Shown here: in pieces, positions 43,054 to 51,248 of the stretch
How the letters are laid out: every line of letters begins with the position of its first letter
Numbering within the stretch: the first letter of the stretch is position 1
Source: an uncultured Christensenella sp.
GTDB lineage: Bacteria > Bacillota > Clostridia > Christensenellales > Borkfalkiaceae
DNA: 64,000 nucleotides
Direction of reading: 5' to 3'
Assembly (NCBI GenBank): GCA_905203015.1
Contig: CAJKUC010000010.1
Location: forward strand, 23,049-87,048
Position numbers and translations under genes: made by a program
The notes under the pieces: model-generated
Seen by the model: only the letters and a program-made list of their open reading frames with translations
The model's database searches: none
What the model was told of the DNA's origin: nothing

Positions 43054-43452
43054 TCACGCTTTCGCCGAAACGCCGTCGTCCGCGCTTTCGGCGGCGGATT
43101 GCTGCTCGGGCGAAGGCTCGGCTTTCACGGGCAATTCGTCGAACACCACGTCCTGAATATGCACGTCCACTTTCGCCACTTTGTATCTCGTCATCGCCTC
43201 CACGTTCTGCTTGATCGATTGCTGAATACGATAGGCAAGATCCGGAACGTTGTGCCCGTAATGCACGCTGACGGAGACGTCCGCGTACACGCCGTCTTTT
43301 TCGAGGAACAAAGAAATTCCTCTTCTCTTTCCCGAAACGAGATGAACTCCCTCCACTTCGTTTACGGCGAGAGCAACGATCCCGTTGATAATCCCGGCGT
43401 TGTAAACGACTTTTCCGTTTCCTTTGTTTCCGCCGAATTTGTAATTAGACAT
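43054..43452 (-). CDS. Asp23/Gls24 family envelope stress protein
   Basis: 132 aa. Core KVVYNAGIINGIVALAVNEVEGV and VSVHYGHNVPDLAYRIQQSIKQNVEAMT are typical of Asp23/YloU/AmaP-linked proteins. The C-terminal tail is acidic and Ala/Ser-rich. The ATG at 43452 has GGGAGA before it; the longer open frame has none. It stands between spoIIIAH and nusB, the normal site of yqhY in Bacillus. Confidence 0.92.
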   Translation of the reverse strand: MSNYKFGGNKGNGKVVYNAGIINGIVALAVNEVEGVHLVSGKRRGISLFLEKDGVYADVSVSVHYGHNVPDLAYRIQQSIKQNVEAMTRYKVAKVDVHIQDVVFDELPVKAEPSPEQQSAAESADDGVSAKA

Positions 43453-43653
43453 TGAAAAATCTCCCGATAGAATGTTTACGCTAATATTATAGCACATTCT
43501 TCGGAAGATTTCCACTGTTTTGAAGCAAATTATTTGCCTAAGTTTCGCCGAATTTCCCGTTATTCGCAAAAAATCGCCGTACTCTCACATTCTTGTCTTT
43601 TTTTCGCGACGGGTGCGGAGAATCTTGCAGAGGCGGATTCGCCTCATATGGTT

Positions 43654-44154
43654 TTAACTTGCCGAATTGATCGGCACGATTCTGATGTTTTCGGGAGAAA
43701 TTCCCGTTTCGTTTTTCAGCATCGTGTAGATGGAAAGCGCGGAATCGTAGGTGAGTTCGGGCGTATCGATGAATACGTTTACGCTGCCGAAGTCGCTGGA
43801 AACCGTCACCACCGCGTCGGAAAAACCGATCGATTTCACCATCGTTTCCACCACAAGTTCTTTTTCCATCGCCGCAACGATTTCCATCTTCATTTTCGTG
43901 GCTTCTTCGTATTTCTCGTCGCCGGGCTGATAGAGCGCGATCACGCCGTCGAGTTGCGTAAGTTCTTCGTTTCTTGTCGTCGTGCGTTCCGAACGATACG
44001 CAGCGAAATAATTCGCCGCCGTCACCGTATCGTTTGAAGCCGCTCCCACGTTCGTATCGGCAAGCACGAAGTTGAATACCGCCGTCACGGCAAGCAGCAA
44101 CACCAGCGCAGACATCACGATGATCTTCTTTTTGTTTGTCAGAGTTTTTGCCAT
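43654..44154 (-). CDS. spoIIIAH: Stage III sporulation protein AH
   Basis: 166 aa. Single N-terminal transmembrane helix (IVMSALVLLLAVTAVFNFVL), charged coiled region and a C-terminal YscJ/FliF-like ring-forming domain (VETMVKSIGFSDAVVTVSSDFGSVNVFID). In Bacillus it is made in the mother cell and binds SpoIIQ across the intermembrane space to form the feeding-tube channel. Last gene of the spoIIIA operon. Confidence 0.92.
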   Translation of the reverse strand: MAKTLTNKKKIIVMSALVLLLAVTAVFNFVLADTNVGAASNDTVTAANYFAAYRSERTTTRNEELTQLDGVIALYQPGDEKYEEATKMKMEIVAAMEKELVVETMVKSIGFSDAVVTVSSDFGSVNVFIDTPELTYDSALSIYTMLKNETGISPENIRIVPINSAS

Positions 44155-44307
44155 AGTTTTCTCTCCTTTTCCTGTTTTTTATATTTTTGCGCGGATAATC
44201 GCGCTTTTTTTGCTTGTTTTTTCGCAGTTTTTATAGTTCGGCATGCCTCGCGTTTCGGTTTCGCCGACGACGGATTTTTCTTTTGCTCTCATTATTTATG
44301 CCTTCAT

Positions 44308-44706
44308 TCAGCGGCTTTTCAGATAGATCTTCACGTTTTTTTCGTCAATGCCCAATGCGGCGGCTACGGCTTCACGTATGTTCATGTTCACCAGAATGTT
44401 TTTTGCGCCGTCGCACACCACCACTACGCTTTTCGCCTGATCCTCCGCCTCGCAGATCCTCACTTCCGCTTCGCCCACGCCGTCGATTTCGGATAAAAGC
44501 GCGGCAAGGCTTCTTTCTTTTTCCGTGCTTTCCGTTCCCGCAGAAAATGCGGTATCGGAATTTGTTTTCGTCGATTGCGGCGTATAAAAAATCTTCCATA
44601 CGGCGAATACGAGCAGCAATGCCAATACAGAAACAAGCAAAGCGTCGCGAAGTTTTTCTTTCGGTATTTTTCGTTTCAGAATGTTTTTTCCCTTTTTTTC
44701 GCTCAT
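44308..44706 (-). CDS. spoIIIAG: Stage III sporulation protein AG
   Basis: 132 aa with one transmembrane helix (ALLVSVLALLLVFAVWKIFY), a Ser/Thr linker and a ring-building domain (LLSEIDGVGEAEVRICEAE, NIREAVAAALGIDEKNVKIY). SpoIIIAG forms large rings in the forespore channel. Shorter than the Bacillus protein, as often in Clostridia. A 153-bp gap with nothing recognisable separates it from spoIIIAH. Confidence 0.9.
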   Translation of the reverse strand: MSEKKGKNILKRKIPKEKLRDALLVSVLALLLVFAVWKIFYTPQSTKTNSDTAFSAGTESTEKERSLAALLSEIDGVGEAEVRICEAEDQAKSVVVVCDGAKNILVNMNIREAVAAALGIDEKNVKIYLKSR

Positions 44707-44757
44707 GTCGTTTCCTCGTTTCGCAAAGCGTTTTTACGCGTTCTGCTTTCCGTTTGC

Positions 44758-45285
44758 TCAATCGCCGTCCCGTTTATCTCCTGCTTTCTCTTCGGCGGCT
44801 TTTACGGTAATTTCCACGGGCGCGCCGTATTTTTCCTCTGTGTCGTTTTGTATTGTTTCGCGGGTTTCAGCCGCTACGCTTTCCGATAATCCGATCGAAA
44901 TTTTCCGGATCCGTATGCCCTTTTCAGTGTATGCGCCGTACGTTCCCGTGTCTTCGTACGCCCAGTCGAACGTTACTTCCGTTTCCGCTCCGTATTTTTC
45001 CAAAATTTCCGCTTCCAGCAATTTTTTTGTTTCCGCGATTTTCGCTTCACTGCAATATTTTATGAACGACTCGTCCTCGGTTATGACCGTTTCCGCAAAA
45101 ATTCCGACGGATTCTCCGTTTTTTAATTTTACGAAATATTTTGCGATCGGCTGAGAGATCACCGTAAGGCACAAAAGTTTTGCCGCCGTTTTCACCGCGC
45201 CGGAAATCTTCCCTTCCGGCGCGATCGCCGCAACGATCGCCGAAATCAGCACCGCGCCCGCCACGGCAAAAAGATATTCTTTCAT
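44758..45285 (-). CDS. spoIIIAF: Stage III sporulation protein AF
   Basis: 175 aa. Two N-terminal transmembrane helices (LFAVAGAVLISAIVAAIAP and TAAKLLCLTVISQPIAKYF) followed by a soluble charged domain. The second ATG (45285) has GGAGG 6 bases upstream and is preferred over the ATG 5 codons earlier. Position and topology identify it in the operon. Confidence 0.88.
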   Translation of the reverse strand: MKEYLFAVAGAVLISAIVAAIAPEGKISGAVKTAAKLLCLTVISQPIAKYFVKLKNGESVGIFAETVITEDESFIKYCSEAKIAETKKLLEAEILEKYGAETEVTFDWAYEDTGTYGAYTEKGIRIRKISIGLSESVAAETRETIQNDTEEKYGAPVEITVKAAEEKAGDKRDGD

Positions 45286-45369
45286 TTTCGGCCTCCGCAT
45301 TTTTTACCGTATTTTTTAATTTTGCCCGTTCCCGATATTCCGATCGGCGTATTTTTCCTTTTTTCGGCA

Positions 45370-46671
45370 TTACAAAGCCGCCCGCGAAGCGAACACGCAA
45401 AGCAACAGCATCACGAAATATAAAAACGCCGCCATTAAAAGCGCCGCAAGCACAAGATTGATATTATCCGCCGTTTCCGAAAGAAAATCGGAGATTCTGC
45501 TTTCGCCGAGCGGCTGAGACACTGCGGCGGTAAAACGAAACAACAGATTGCTTGCAATCAGCAATATAAGCGGCTTGAAAACAACGGCAAGAAGCAGGAT
45601 CATCGCAAGATACCCCACGGAATCTTTAATCAGAGCGCTGCCCGCCACGGCAAGATCGAAGCCGCCCGATAAAAAGCCGCCGATGATCGGCACGCCCGTT
45701 CCGATCGCGTATTTCGCGGCGCGCCGCACGATCCCGTCGTATGTCGCCGCGCCGATTCCCTGCGCCGTAAAAAACAACCCGAATACCGAAACGCAAACGC
45801 CGATCAGCCATTTGTTCATGCTTCTGAAAAACGCCGAAAATTTGTTTAACTTCAATTCGGGAGAAAGATTTCCCGCAACGGAAAACGCCACGATCGTTAC
45901 GGAAAGAGGCAACAATACATTTAAAATCAGCGCAAGCGCGCCCGTGGAAAGAAACGCGACGGCGGGCGTGTAAATCGCCGCCGACACCGTGCCGCCGCTT
46001 ACGCTCATCAATGTGAGCAGAATCGGAAATACGATCTGAATCTGACGATTCATCGATTCGAGCGCCGATTTTGCCGCCGTGAAACATTGCGTCATCACCA
46101 CGAGAACGGGCAACAGCGCCGCGGAAAACAGCACGAGGAAAGATATGTTTCCTACGCCGCCCGAAGCGTTCCCGATCGCCGCCACAACGCCCCCGAGAAG
46201 CGTTATCGCCGCAATCGAAGCAAACGCGGGAAGCAGATCCTGTACGTCTTTGAAAAACAGTGCTTTCATCTGCGTAAAAAAATCCCCGTAAGAGAAACTG
46301 TCTCCGCCGATATAAGCGATAATCCGTTCGGCAACGCTTTCCCCGTCGAATACGCCGATTTCGTCGGCGTATTTTTGCAATTCTTCCAGATCGAGCGCGC
46401 CGATCTGCCCGTAAATATTTTCGTTCAGCGCGTCCTTCCCGCTTTTCGCCTCCTCGCCCGCGCCGCAAAGCGAATAAGAAAGAACGGGAAAAAGTACCGC
46501 CGCAAACAGTGTGAAAAGCGCCGTGCAAATGAAAAGAGCGATCCGTTTTTTTCGTCGTTTTCTTCTTGCTGTCGCTTTTTCCCCTCCGCAAAACGGCAAA
46601 GTTCGGTACCCGCCGCACGTATATTGCGGAACTTGCTTTTTCTCAAAACAATATCGATCGGATTTTCTCAT
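45370..46671 (-). CDS. spoIIIAE: Stage III sporulation protein AE
   Basis: 433 aa polytopic membrane protein, the likely central channel or transporter component of the complex. Signal-like helix at residues 42-66, then about eight transmembrane helices (for example FASIAAITLLGGVVAAIGNA and VGYLAMILLLAVVFKPLILL). The stretch IGTGVPIIGGFLSGGFDLAVAG is highly characteristic. About 40 basic residues precede the first helix, so a later start is possible. Confidence 0.92.
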   Translation of the reverse strand: MRKSDRYCFEKKQVPQYTCGGYRTLPFCGGEKATARRKRRKKRIALFICTALFTLFAAVLFPVLSYSLCGAGEEAKSGKDALNENIYGQIGALDLEELQKYADEIGVFDGESVAERIIAYIGGDSFSYGDFFTQMKALFFKDVQDLLPAFASIAAITLLGGVVAAIGNASGGVGNISFLVLFSAALLPVLVVMTQCFTAAKSALESMNRQIQIVFPILLTLMSVSGGTVSAAIYTPAVAFLSTGALALILNVLLPLSVTIVAFSVAGNLSPELKLNKFSAFFRSMNKWLIGVCVSVFGLFFTAQGIGAATYDGIVRRAAKYAIGTGVPIIGGFLSGGFDLAVAGSALIKDSVGYLAMILLLAVVFKPLILLIASNLLFRFTAAVSQPLGESRISDFLSETADNINLVLAALLMAAFLYFVMLLLCVFASRAAL

Positions 46672-46686
46672 AAACCTTCCGTTTTT

Positions 46687-47079
46687 TCAGATGAGTTGCA
46701 GAAAAGTACCGAGAACGGAAAGTACTTTTCCGATCAAAGGAAACGATACGGCAAGCACCGTCAGTTTTCCCCCGAGCACCACTTTATCCGCCACGGAAGC
46801 CGCGCCGAAATCGTTCAGAATCCCTGCGGCGAACTCCGTAAGATAGCCGATTCCAACGATTTTCAGCAGCGTTTTGATCAGCCCGCTTTCCACGCCCGCC
46901 GTTTTCGCCACGGAATCGAGCGCGGCAAGCGTATCTTTAAGCATGTCCGCCACGAATGCAAGGATCAGTATAATCCCCGTCACCGTTACGGCAAAAGCAA
47001 GTTCGGGCTTCGTCTGCTTCAGTACGATCGCCGCCACGGCGGTGACGAACCCCACCCCGACGATACGGAATATTTCCAT
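46687..47079 (-). CDS. spoIIIAD: Stage III sporulation protein AD
   Basis: 130 aa with four hydrophobic helices. Begins MEIFRIVGVGFVTAVAAIVL, continues LAFAVTVTGIILILAFVAD and LLKIVGIGYLTEFAAGILND, all typical. Partner of SpoIIIAC in the membrane. The gap to spoIIIAC is 139 bp, unusually long for genes that normally touch, and is occupied by palindromic repeats. Confidence 0.93.
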   Translation of the reverse strand: MEIFRIVGVGFVTAVAAIVLKQTKPELAFAVTVTGIILILAFVADMLKDTLAALDSVAKTAGVESGLIKTLLKIVGIGYLTEFAAGILNDFGAASVADKVVLGGKLTVLAVSFPLIGKVLSVLGTFLQLI

Positions 47080-47137
47080 GATATTTTTTACCTCCGCGCC
47101 GTACGGCGATTAATTCTCATTTTTTCAGCCGTGATTA

Positions 47138-47205
47138 TAATGCGTTGCATAGTAATAGTTTTTTTCGCGCAAAAGTCGCTGTTTTTCGGCGTAACGCATT
47201 ACTGT
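47138..47205. repeat. Palindromic elements between spoIIIAC and spoIIIAD
   Basis: TAATGCGTTGCATAG (47138-47152) matches the window's 15-bp palindrome family at 12 of 15 positions. A diverged inverted copy around GTAACGCATTAC (47191-47202) follows about 40 bp away. They occupy the enlarged gap between two genes that are normally adjacent. Confidence 0.4.
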
Positions 47206-47218
47206 GATCGGCTTGCCT

Positions 47219-47419
47219 CTATGTAAAATCGAAAATTCTTTTAATCTCGCCGAAAAGATCGCCGATCATTCCAACGGCAACGGTAAGCACGATTACAAGC
47301 CCCACGATCCCCACCACCGTGGCAACGTCGTCCCGATCGGATTTTTTCAGAATCTGGCAAATCACCGTTACGATGATTCCGATCGCCGCCATTTTAAATA
47401 ATACGGAAATATCCATCAC
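47219..47419 (-). CDS. spoIIIAC: Stage III sporulation protein AC
   Basis: 66 aa, two transmembrane helices: DISVLFKMAAIGIIVTVICQIL, then KKSDRDDVATVVGIVGLVIVLTV split by the conserved charged turn. Standard length and sequence for SpoIIIAC. Confidence 0.94.
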   Translation of the reverse strand: MMDISVLFKMAAIGIIVTVICQILKKSDRDDVATVVGIVGLVIVLTVAVGMIGDLFGEIKRIFDFT

Positions 47420-47491
47420 AGCCTCTAATTTTTTCTTTTTGGCGGAGCGTATCGCATTTTCCGTCTTTCCGTCGGATAAACGATAGTATCG

Positions 47492-47977
47492 TCAGATCAA
47501 TAAAATCAGCAGCAATAAGCCCGATAACACGCCCATTTTCACGTATAAATCGCAGTATTTCGCACATTCCTTTTCTGCCGCGTCTTTCCTTTCCGAAAGA
47601 TTTTTTTCCGCCGTCTGCAAACGTTTTTTCTGTTCTTCCGCGTCGCTTCGCCCCAAAGAAGAAAAATAATCGGCGGCAAAAGTTCTTTCGTCGGCCGTTA
47701 AAAATTCCGGAAATTCCATCGAAGAAAGCGTCGTGTCCCCCGATTGCAACGCAGACAAGAATCCCCTCGCCGTCGTTTCAAAATCGCCCGTGTACGCCGA
47801 TTGAGAGAGCCATACCGCGATCGGGCGACGTGAAGAAGAGACTTCTCCGAGAAAACTTCTGTTAAAAGCGAAAAATTGTCGATAATACTCTTTTCTTTTC
47901 CGATATTTCGCGGTGAGAACGTATCCGCAAAAACCGCAGAACGCCACCAGCGCGATTCCTACGATGATCTTTGCCAC
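47492..47977 (-). CDS. spoIIIAB: Stage III sporulation protein AB
   Basis: 161 aa. N-terminal helix (IIVGIALVAFCGFCGYVLT), a helical GspF-like soluble region and a C-terminal helix (VKMGVLSGLLLLILLI). Resembles type II secretion platform proteins. The KYRKRKEYYRQFFAFNRSFL segment after the first helix is typical. Lies between spoIIIAA and AC. Confidence 0.92.
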   Translation of the reverse strand: MAKIIVGIALVAFCGFCGYVLTAKYRKRKEYYRQFFAFNRSFLGEVSSSRRPIAVWLSQSAYTGDFETTARGFLSALQSGDTTLSSMEFPEFLTADERTFAADYFSSLGRSDAEEQKKRLQTAEKNLSERKDAAEKECAKYCDLYVKMGVLSGLLLLILLI

Positions 47978-48062
47978 GAAACGCCTCCTTTCCCGCCTGC
48001 TTTCCGCCTGATGATAATGCGCCCGTTTTCCGTTCGCGCCGTTCGGAAAATCAGGATCGCAT

Positions 48063-48917
48063 TTATATAAGCGGCTTCAAACATTTATCGTATATGCCGG
48101 AAATTGTTCCGATTCTATCCGAAGAAAGGCATACGATAACGTCGAATATGCCGCGAAACGGGTCGGTAAGTTCTTCTATCCCGCCGAAATGCGCGCTGGC
48201 CAGCACATAAACGCCGCTTCGTATCGCTCTTTTCACCGTCGGAAGATCGTCTTCGGAAAGTTCGTCGGTTACGATCAGATCGGGCCGCATCGCGCGGATC
48301 GCCATGGAAAACGCCTGCTTTTTATCAACGTAAGAAATCACGTCCGCGCCCTTTAACGCGCCGCACGGCGCGATTTCTCCGCGCTCGTCGCAGATCAGCA
48401 GGTTTATATCGTCCGTCGCCGCGATTTTTTCGGCAAGATCCCGTAAAATCGTGGTTTTTCCCCGCCCGGGCGCAGATACGATCAGCGTATTTTTCAAGCC
48501 GTACTTCAACGCAATATCGTAAATTTCCGCCCCCGAATTTTCGATTCTGTGCGGCACGCGGATACAGAGCGATTCCGCTTGTTTCAACGCCAGCACTTTT
48601 TCGTTCGCAAAGGCATATTCGCCCGCGATCCCGACGCGCACGCCCCCGTCGGCGGAAATAAAGCCGCGGCGGATCTGCTCTTCTACGGAATACACGGAAA
48701 AATTTCCCGCGCAGTATAAAATGTCGTCGATTTCTTTTCCATCGCATACAAACGCGTTTCGTTTTTCCGTTTCCGCGCCGCGTTCGCCAAGATACACGTA
48801 TTTTCCGCAATAATTCATTTTTACCGGATAATCGCGCCTGATACGTATTTCGTAAACTGCATTTTCGCCAGCGAGCACAATCGCCTTTTTCAGTCTTTGC
48901 GGCAGAAATTCAAGCAT
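48063..48917 (-). CDS. spoIIIAA: Stage III sporulation protein AA (ATPase)
   Basis: 284 aa secretion-type ATPase that energises the SpoIIIA-SpoIIQ channel. Starts MLEFLPQRLKKAI, the normal family N-terminus; the frame is open 62 codons further up but that part looks spurious. Walker A VSAPGRGKTTILRDLA, Walker B region LLICDERGEIAPC, then MAIRAMRPDLIVTDEL. No ribosome site is seen. A CATATAAT-like element (48924-48931 on the minus strand), resembling a sigma-E -10 box, lies only 6 bases before the ATG. Confidence 0.94.
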   Translation of the reverse strand: MLEFLPQRLKKAIVLAGENAVYEIRIRRDYPVKMNYCGKYVYLGERGAETEKRNAFVCDGKEIDDILYCAGNFSVYSVEEQIRRGFISADGGVRVGIAGEYAFANEKVLALKQAESLCIRVPHRIENSGAEIYDIALKYGLKNTLIVSAPGRGKTTILRDLAEKIAATDDINLLICDERGEIAPCGALKGADVISYVDKKQAFSMAIRAMRPDLIVTDELSEDDLPTVKRAIRSGVYVLASAHFGGIEELTDPFRGIFDVIVCLSSDRIGTISGIYDKCLKPLI

Positions 48918-48987
48918 TTGTACATTATATGCCACGGCTTGTACACTTAGAACGAAAAAACGCGTTCCGCAGGCGGAAAAAAGCAAA

Positions 48988-49020
48988 AGAAAAACCGCAC
49001 GGGAATAAAATCCGTACGGT
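48988..49020 (-). terminator. Terminator after htpG
   Basis: Arms ACCGCACGG (48994-49002) and CCGTACGGT (49012-49020), one wobble pair, followed on the minus strand by a T-rich run. It insulates the spoIIIA operon from htpG. Confidence 0.75.
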
Positions 49021-49151
49021 TCGTCATTTTTCTCGCAAACCCGCCTGTTTTCGCCTCTCTGCCACGCAATCGGGCACTGCCCGCAATCCGCGCTCCGCTT
49101 CACCTTTTGCGCAAATCGCTGGCAATCGGGAATGCGGCGGGTAAAGAATCG

Positions 49152-51035
49152 TTATTTCACATAATCGGCGAGCAATTCTTCGCTGCGCTTCATAAAATCG
49201 GCAAGTTCGTCGGGCGACAGTTTCTTATAAGAAAGCATCGCGAGATAATAAATCTGATTGATCGCAAATTCCTGCTTGTCCTCGGGCAAAGAAAGGAGTT
49301 TCGCCACCGTCTCGTTCGCCACGTTCAATACAAGCGTGGCGTTCTTCATCACGTCCTCGTCGGTCATGCCGTAAAACTTATTCATTTCCGACATACGGCG
49401 CATAAATTCTTCCACATTGATCACTGCGGGAACGGCAACGTTCTTCAATTTGTCCGCTTTCACGGCAATGTCCTTATTCACAAGGTGCTTTTTCACCGTT
49501 TCCACAAGATCTTTGTAATCTTCCTGTTTTACCTCTTCTTCGCTCTTCAAAGCGGCGTCTACGTCCGCATCGATACGTACAAAACGGCATCTTCTCGGGT
49601 TCTTGTACTCGATGAAACTGATGAAGTGCGGATCGATATACGTATCGCAGACCAGAGCGTCGAGTCCCGCGTCTTTGAAAAGACGGATGTACTGCGCCTG
49701 TTGCGCTTCGTCGGAAACGTAATATACGGCTTTCGGCTGTTTGCCGTTCTTTGCGTCTTCGTCGGAAATCTCTTCGCCGAAGAAATCGGAAACGGGCAGG
49801 TATTTCCCTTCAAGATTCTTGAAAATGACGATATCCTTTACTTTATCGTAAAATTCTTCGTCTTTGATACAGCCGAATTTGATGAAGGTGGAAATATCTT
49901 TCCAGCAATTTTCATAGCGTTCGCGATCGTCTTTGAAAAGCGCGGTGAGTTTATCCGCCACTTTTTTCGTGATGTGTTTCGCGATCTTCTGCACCTGACG
50001 ATCGTTCTGCAGGAAACTACGCGATACGTTCAGAGGAATATCGGGGCAATCAATCACGCCGTTCAGCAGCATGAGAAATTCGGGAATCACTTCCTTGATA
50101 TTGTCCGCGATAAACACCTGGTTGCAATACAGTTTCACCTGACCTTTTTCCAGTTGTACCTGTTGTTTCACCTTCGGGAAATACAAAATACCTTTCAGAC
50201 GGAACGGATATTCCATATTCAGGTGAATCCAGAAAAGCGGCTCGTCGTAATCGGAAAAAGTATCGCGGTAGAAGGCTTTATATTCTTCGTCCGTGCATTC
50301 TTTCGGATCTTTGAGATACAAAGGATGCGTATTGTTTATCGGCTTATCCGCCTGTTTTTCCTTTCCGTTTTCGTCTTTTTCTCCTTCTTTTATGCCCTTC
50401 GCGTTAAGGTAGATCGGGTAAGGCATAAACGAACAGTATTTACGAAGTAACGAACGAATCGTATACTCGTTTAAAAATTCCTTTTCTTCGTCCGCGATAT
50501 GAAGCACGATCTTCGTTCCTCTGCCGCGTTCTTCCGTTTCGCCGATTTTATACGTGGCGTTGCCGTCCGATTCCCAATGAACGGCGGGCGTTCCCTTATA
50601 ACTCTTCGTGAAGATCTCTACGTCGTTTGCCACCATGTACGCGGAATAGAAACCAAGCCCGAAATGCCCGATAATTCCGTCTCCGGAAGCCTTTTCGTAT
50701 TTTTGCAGGAAGTCCTCCGCGCCCGAAAAAGCGATCTGCGTGATGTATTTTTCCACTTCCTCTTCGCTCATACCGATACCGTTATCTTCGATCGTCAGCG
50801 TTTTTGCCGCTTCGTCGGTACGCACGTCGATACGGTATTCTTCGTTTTCTTCCGTTTTCGCTTCGCCCATATCAACAAGTTTCTTGAATTTGGTTATCGC
50901 GTCTACGCCGTTCGCCACGATTTCGCGAAGAAATATATCTTTATCCGAATACAGCCATTTTTTGATGATCGGCATCATGTTTTCGCTGGATATACGGATT
51001 TTTCCCTGTTTTTCTTTCCCTTGATTTTCACTCAT
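49152..51035 (-). CDS. htpG: Hsp90-family chaperone HtpG
   Basis: 627 aa ATP-dependent chaperone. GHKL ATPase domain: FLREIVANGVDAITKF, the conserved Asp motif EDNGIGMSEEEV, and GHFGLGFYSAYMVA. The middle domain has NVSRSFLQNDRQVQKI. In the first helix motif the common SNASDA is NGVDA, an unusual variant. AGGAGA precedes the ATG at 51035; the upstream in-frame extension is rejected. A terminator separates it from spoIIIAA. Confidence 0.95.
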   Translation of the reverse strand: MSENQGKEKQGKIRISSENMMPIIKKWLYSDKDIFLREIVANGVDAITKFKKLVDMGEAKTEENEEYRIDVRTDEAAKTLTIEDNGIGMSEEEVEKYITQIAFSGAEDFLQKYEKASGDGIIGHFGLGFYSAYMVANDVEIFTKSYKGTPAVHWESDGNATYKIGETEERGRGTKIVLHIADEEKEFLNEYTIRSLLRKYCSFMPYPIYLNAKGIKEGEKDENGKEKQADKPINNTHPLYLKDPKECTDEEYKAFYRDTFSDYDEPLFWIHLNMEYPFRLKGILYFPKVKQQVQLEKGQVKLYCNQVFIADNIKEVIPEFLMLLNGVIDCPDIPLNVSRSFLQNDRQVQKIAKHITKKVADKLTALFKDDRERYENCWKDISTFIKFGCIKDEEFYDKVKDIVIFKNLEGKYLPVSDFFGEEISDEDAKNGKQPKAVYYVSDEAQQAQYIRLFKDAGLDALVCDTYIDPHFISFIEYKNPRRCRFVRIDADVDAALKSEEEVKQEDYKDLVETVKKHLVNKDIAVKADKLKNVAVPAVINVEEFMRRMSEMNKFYGMTDEDVMKNATLVLNVANETVAKLLSLPEDKQEFAINQIYYLAMLSYKKLSPDELADFMKRSEELLADYVK

Positions 51036-51170
51036 AATTACGTATCTCCTTCTCGTTTTTCCCGTTCGCATACCTTTTACCGAAATCGTTCCGACCGATT
51101 TTCTCAGACGGAACGCCGCAATTCGGCCGCATTCACGGGCGATTATTTTCAACGAATAATATATAAACGC

Positions 51171-51203
51171 AAAAACCCGCCTTTAATCGTAAAAGCAGGT
51201 TTT
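51171..51203 (-). terminator. Terminator after ispH-rpsA
   Basis: On the minus strand AAACCTGC pairs with GCGGGTTT (one wobble) over a 14-base loop and is followed by a T-run. It lies in the gap before htpG. Confidence 0.65.
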
Positions 51204-51248
51204 CGTAAACTTTTTTATTCGTCCGCCGGAATTTTCGGCAAAGAAGAA

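Noticed and set aside
45370..49103. Frameshift or decay in the spoIIIA operon
   Set aside because: All eight genes are intact with expected lengths and motifs.
49107..50450. 447-codon plus-strand open frame
   Set aside because: Antisense to htpG; no domain and no ribosome site.
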